This document shows positions 60,714 through 64,000 of a DNA stretch of 64,000 nt, piece after piece; position 1 is the stretch's first letter; each line of letters begins with the position of its first letter. This DNA comes from Pleomorphomonas sp. JP5 (GTDB taxonomy: Bacteria; Pseudomonadota; Alphaproteobacteria; Rhizobiales; Pleomorphomonadaceae). The position numbers and the translations under genes were made by a program. The notes under the pieces were generated by a model, which was not told the origin of the DNA, made no database searches, and worked only from the letters and a program-made list of their open reading frames with translations. The DNA is taken from contig NZ_JAMDLI010000006.1 of NCBI RefSeq assembly GCF_023721815.1, positions 186,001 to 250,000 on the forward strand, in the 5' to 3' direction.

Positions 60714-63434
60714 ATGAAGCGCGCTTTGCGGACACTCGGCGGCCTTCTGGCCGGGCTGCTGCTGGTTCATATGCCGGCGGGTCAGGCCCAGGAAGCCCCC
60801 CGCACGATCATCGTCATGGATGGCTCCGGCTCCATGTGGGGGCAGATCGACGGTCGGCCGAAACTGGAAATCGCCCGCGAGGCGGTCGCCGACGTGGTGA
60901 CGCGCCTGCCGGCCGGTCAGGAACTCGGGCTGATCGCCTACGGCCACCGCTCCAAAGGCAACTGCGGCGACATCGAGCTGCTGGTGCCGCCGGGCAGGGA
61001 CACCGGCGCCACCATCGTCGACGCGGTCAACGCCATGCGCTTTCTCGGCAAAACCCCTCTTTCCGCCGCCGTTCGGCAGGCTGCCGAGGCGCTGCGCTAT
61101 GGCGAGGAAAGCGCCACCGTCGTGCTGGTCACCGACGGGCTTGAGACATGCGAGGCGGACCCCTGCGCACTGGCCTCGGAACTGGAGGCGTCCGGCGTCA
61201 ACTTCACGGCCCATGTCGTCGGCTTCGGGCTGTCGAAGGAAGAAGGCGCGGAGGTCGCCTGCCTCGCCGAAAACACCGGCGGCCGCTACATCGAGGCGGC
61301 CAATGCCGGCGAGCTGTCCGACGCGCTGAGCGAGGCCATCGCCATGGCGCCGCCGCGCGAGACAACGCATTTCCCCGGCCGCCCGCTGATGCGCGCCATT
61401 CAGCTCCAGCCAACCGGGCAGTCGATCGGAGCCGAGGCCGCAACGCCAGCGCAGCCGCCTTTCCCTCGCGATGGCACGGCCGAGCAGTGCCGCGCCCTGG
61501 CGGACGCCGATGCGACGACTGGAGCCTGGATGTTCGAGCCGCCCGGCAGTTACTTCATCGAGGAGCCGCGCTGCCGCCTTTTCAGCTACGCAACGGAAAT
61601 GGACTGGGCCGAGATGCCGCCCGAGGACGGCTGGGTTTCCGGGTTCAAGCCGGACGCCATCCTCTTCGTCCGCCCGCTTGAGCAAGCCGCCTTCGAGCCC
61701 GGCAAGGCGGGCATGGTCAACCGGGGTCCCTATGCCCCGGGCGTTGCGCGGATCGAACTCGGCGTCTTGGCCGAGGGCAGCGAGACCGGCGGCGCGGCAC
61801 TGGCGCTGAGGCTTTACCCGGCCGGAAACGCCACCCCGGACGCCGCCATCACCTACAGCACCGTGGAGGGGACCGAAGGCGCCAAGGATGCCGCCATCGA
61901 GCTTGCGGCGCCTGGCACCTATCTCCTGCGGCTGGAAACCTGGGGCGGCGATACGCTCGACGAAATGGACATCGTCGTCGAGGCCGACCCTGCCGTCACC
62001 CTCAAGGCGCCGCCTCAGGTGGCGCCGGGCGCGCCCATTCCCGTCGAGACCACCGGCCGCCAGCTGCGCAATGACGGCATCGAGATCTGGCAGGGCGAAA
62101 CCCAGATCGACTGGGGGCGGACGCTGGGCGAACTCGTGGCCGGCCAGGCGCTGAACGCGCCATCGGAGCCGGGCACCTATGATCTTGTCTACAAGGGCGA
62201 AGATGCCTCCGGCGAGCGCAAGGAGAAGGCGCGCCTTTCCCTGGAGGTCGGGACGCCGCAAAAGAAGGCCGACGCCCATTCCGGGGCTGCGCCCGATCTA
62301 GGCGAGGACGTCGCCTATTCGTGCGAGGGCCCGGCGCCCTGCCCGGTGTCCGACAGCGCTACCGGCCTCTCCTTCCTGCTGCCGGCCGGCTGGTGGACCG
62401 ACCATCCGACGACGGAGGGTTACACGGCGGGGTCTCAGTCCGCCGGCGAGGCGTTTCCGCCGCGCGTCAACCTCTTCCGAACCGGCGGCGACGACACGCT
62501 GGTCCTCGGTCCGCGCCAGTGGGTCGCCATGAACGGCCCCTGTGAGGAGGTGGGCGCGCTCGGCCAGTTCTGCATGTTCCAGAGCGCCGAGCCGCAGGTG
62601 CTGGCCGCCTACCAGCTCGTCAAGGCGACGTTGAAATGGGACCCGCCGCGGCGCCAGTCGTCCCGGAGCGGCGACTGCGCCGATGGCGACGGCCATGGCC
62701 CCGACGCCTGCGACAACGGCAAGGAAGCCGGCGCCAAGGCCTTTTCGGACTACCCGCACCGATGCCTGCCGGGCGACCGCACGGTTGCCAACTGCGACAT
62801 GCGCGATGCGGCCACCAACCTGTTCTTCCACCTGCCCGAGACCTGGGTGGCGGAAGTCGAGCCCGCCAAGCCCTTTCCGCGCGCCGCGTTCGCCGAGCAG
62901 GCAAGTTCGGCCCATTCGATCTTTCTCAACCCGAAAGACTGGCCTCTCGGCGAACGCGGCTGCGTTCCGACGCGTGTCGGCCAACTGTGCGCGGACCCCG
63001 ATCGGGGAGACGAGAGGCTTGCCCGCGTTCTGCAAACCCTGCAGTTCACGCTGACCACGGGGCAGGTGCTGCGCCGCTGCGGCGACGAGGACTGCGACTT
63101 CGCCCACCCCAACCCCCGGCTTTCGGGCCGGCTGCCGGCCCTCTGGTCGGTCGAGGTCGGCCGTCCGCTTCCCGACGGCCGGATCGCCACCTGGTTCTGG
63201 GATCGCGACCCCGCCGGCAACTTCAAGCTCATCGGCCTCAACCAGCCCGGCGGCGACAACTGCCTCGAGGCCGGACAGGGGCAGATGCTGTGCGAATTCT
63301 CGCCCTACATCTCGACGGACGAGTTCGACCTCATTCGCAAAAGCCTGAAGGTCGGCGCTGCCGCGTCAACCGGCTCCAGAACCGTAACGCCGGCCGAGTT
63401 CGACCGCGCCCTTGCCATCATCCGAGGGAACTGA
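60714..63434 (+). CDS. Large secreted von Willebrand factor A-domain protein
   Basis: A 906-residue protein. The signal peptide ends near AGQAQ. A VWA domain covers about residues 28-210, with the MIDAS DGSGS in IVMDGSGSMWGQIDG and TDGLETCEADPC. The remainder includes beta-rich segments and a cysteine-containing C-terminal part with two repeated units (AAFAEQASSAHSIFLNPKDW and related). Export to the periplasm is likely. It sits between a membrane protein gene and another secreted-protein gene. The role of the operon is unknown. Confidence 0.82.
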   Translation: MKRALRTLGGLLAGLLLVHMPAGQAQEAPRTIIVMDGSGSMWGQIDGRPKLEIAREAVADVVTRLPAGQELGLIAYGHRSKGNCGDIELLVPPGRDTGATIVDAVNAMRFLGKTPLSAAVRQAAEALRYGEESATVVLVTDGLETCEADPCALASELEASGVNFTAHVVGFGLSKEEGAEVACLAENTGGRYIEAANAGELSDALSEAIAMAPPRETTHFPGRPLMRAIQLQPTGQSIGAEAATPAQPPFPRDGTAEQCRALADADATTGAWMFEPPGSYFIEEPRCRLFSYATEMDWAEMPPEDGWVSGFKPDAILFVRPLEQAAFEPGKAGMVNRGPYAPGVARIELGVLAEGSETGGAALALRLYPAGNATPDAAITYSTVEGTEGAKDAAIELAAPGTYLLRLETWGGDTLDEMDIVVEADPAVTLKAPPQVAPGAPIPVETTGRQLRNDGIEIWQGETQIDWGRTLGELVAGQALNAPSEPGTYDLVYKGEDASGERKEKARLSLEVGTPQKKADAHSGAAPDLGEDVAYSCEGPAPCPVSDSATGLSFLLPAGWWTDHPTTEGYTAGSQSAGEAFPPRVNLFRTGGDDTLVLGPRQWVAMNGPCEEVGALGQFCMFQSAEPQVLAAYQLVKATLKWDPPRRQSSRSGDCADGDGHGPDACDNGKEAGAKAFSDYPHRCLPGDRTVANCDMRDAATNLFFHLPETWVAEVEPAKPFPRAAFAEQASSAHSIFLNPKDWPLGERGCVPTRVGQLCADPDRGDERLARVLQTLQFTLTTGQVLRRCGDEDCDFAHPNPRLSGRLPALWSVEVGRPLPDGRIATWFWDRDPAGNFKLIGLNQPGGDNCLEAGQGQMLCEFSPYISTDEFDLIRKSLKVGAAASTGSRTVTPAEFDRALAIIRGN

Positions 63435-63437
63435 CCC

Positions 63438-64000
63438 ATGCGCCGACACCTCGCAGCGACCTGCCTTGCCCTTCTGGCGACCGCTTCTTCCTCGTCCGCC
63501 GCGCTGGCCTGCAACAGCCCCGTCATCTCCATCGACGCAAGCGGACAGGCCGAGTTCATTTCCCCCGGCCGGGACGTGAAGCCGGACATGGAACGCATCT
63601 ACGGTGCGTCCCCGAACCCGGACGCGATTCTCGTCGTCGATGCCCGGACCCATCGGGGCACATGGATCGGGCGAACCGAATTGCCGGGGGTTCTGGCCGG
63701 CTTCGGCGCCCAGAGCGACGGCTACCTCTACTCCGGCCCCGATCATTGCCTGCCGCCCGGATTGCCGGTCGATCTGCCGGAGACCAGGCGACAGCCGGAC
63801 GAGCTTCCGCCCGGAAAGCCGCCGATCGACCTGTTCCCCGGCATCGCGCCCCGATCCGGCCTGTGGCAGGCCCGTCTTGGCAAGACGCGGCTCGAAGGCT
63901 GCCCGGCGCTGATGCAGCAGGCCTTTCCGAAATCGCCCGCCGATTTGCCGGCGGAGTGGCTGACGCCGCGAAAACTGACCTTCCAAAGGCCGTTCCATCC
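63438..64000 (+). CDS. Secreted protein, 3' end outside the window
   Basis: The frame starts at ATG 63438, 3 bp after the VWA gene stop, and stays open to the last base for 187 codons. The signal peptide ends at AALA-CN, a possible lipobox or ordinary signal peptidase site. The mature part has PGRDVKPDMERIYGASPNPD and a Pro-rich stretch. No family is recognised. The tight spacing puts it in the VWA operon. Confidence 0.75.
   Translation, partial: MRRHLAATCLALLATASSSSAALACNSPVISIDASGQAEFISPGRDVKPDMERIYGASPNPDAILVVDARTHRGTWIGRTELPGVLAGFGAQSDGYLYSGPDHCLPPGLPVDLPETRRQPDELPPGKPPIDLFPGIAPRSGLWQARLGKTRLEGCPALMQQAFPKSPADLPAEWLTPRKLTFQRPFH

Noticed and set aside
59730-62279. An 849-codon minus-strand frame across the membrane and VWA genes
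   Set aside because: It is antisense to genes with signal peptide, MIDAS and good spacing. The translation is Arg/Gly/Ala-rich without domains.

Overview
The window is a chromosomal segment of a GC-rich alphaproteobacterium, probably Hyphomicrobiales (Rhizobiales). The host genes have strong third-position GC bias. Small palindromic intergenic repeats of the kind common in that order recur through the window. The gene set (FtrA plus rhodanese, NrtR, EmrAB, ChaC, an adenine deaminase, a beta-glucoside ABC operon) fits an environmental free-living bacterium. The species cannot be named from the sequence.

Layout. 1-4.5 kb is an accessory segment: a hipBA module with three phased operators, a Septu-type ATPase/HNH pair (ptuAB) of visibly lower GC, and a decayed IS110-type transposase tail. 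4.6-13.5 kb is ordinary chromosome: adenine deaminase, an ECF sigma factor with a small monooxygenase-fold protein, a CueR-CopA-CopZ copper module with two divergent CueR-type promoters, ChaC, and FtrA with a rhodanese. 13.6-19.2 kb is an RNA-repair locus: rtcR (sigma-54 activator), a sigma-54 promoter, rsr (Ro60 homologue), five tandem Y-RNA-like units and rtcB. 19.2-39.2 kb holds a Zn/Cd P-type ATPase, an L,D-transpeptidase, several antitoxin and toxin genes, a TetR-linked GAPDH, an NrtR-SPFH-NAD-kinase-like operon, a gene split at a 14-base poly-C tract, LytTR and DUF6622-like genes, TetR-EmrAB, and two dehydrogenases. 39.3-44.8 kb is a RADAR-type system (rdrA-rdrB). 44.9-54.7 kb holds a VOC protein with its YafY-type regulator, then a beta-glucosidase and sugar ABC operon under a LacI repressor. 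54.7-58.3 kb is a second accessory patch: higBA, a methyltransferase, a higA fragment, a low-GC FRG-domain gene, a BrnA-like fragment and a phd-vapC module. 58.4-64 kb has an AraC regulator and an operon encoding a membrane protein, a large von Willebrand A protein and a secreted protein cut by the window edge.

How it fits together. The window mixes RNA- and nucleotide-directed conflict systems (HipA, HicA, HigB, VapC, Septu, RADAR) with an RNA-repair operon that could reseal cleaved tRNAs. The most unusual element is the five-unit Y-RNA array between rsr and rtcB. Its first unit looks like a nearly complete, circularly permuted tRNA: anticodon-like hairpin, T arm, acceptor stem closed by a loop containing CCA, then D arm. 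One remaining unit is a minimal stem without tRNA-like arms and the others keep T and D arms to differing degrees.
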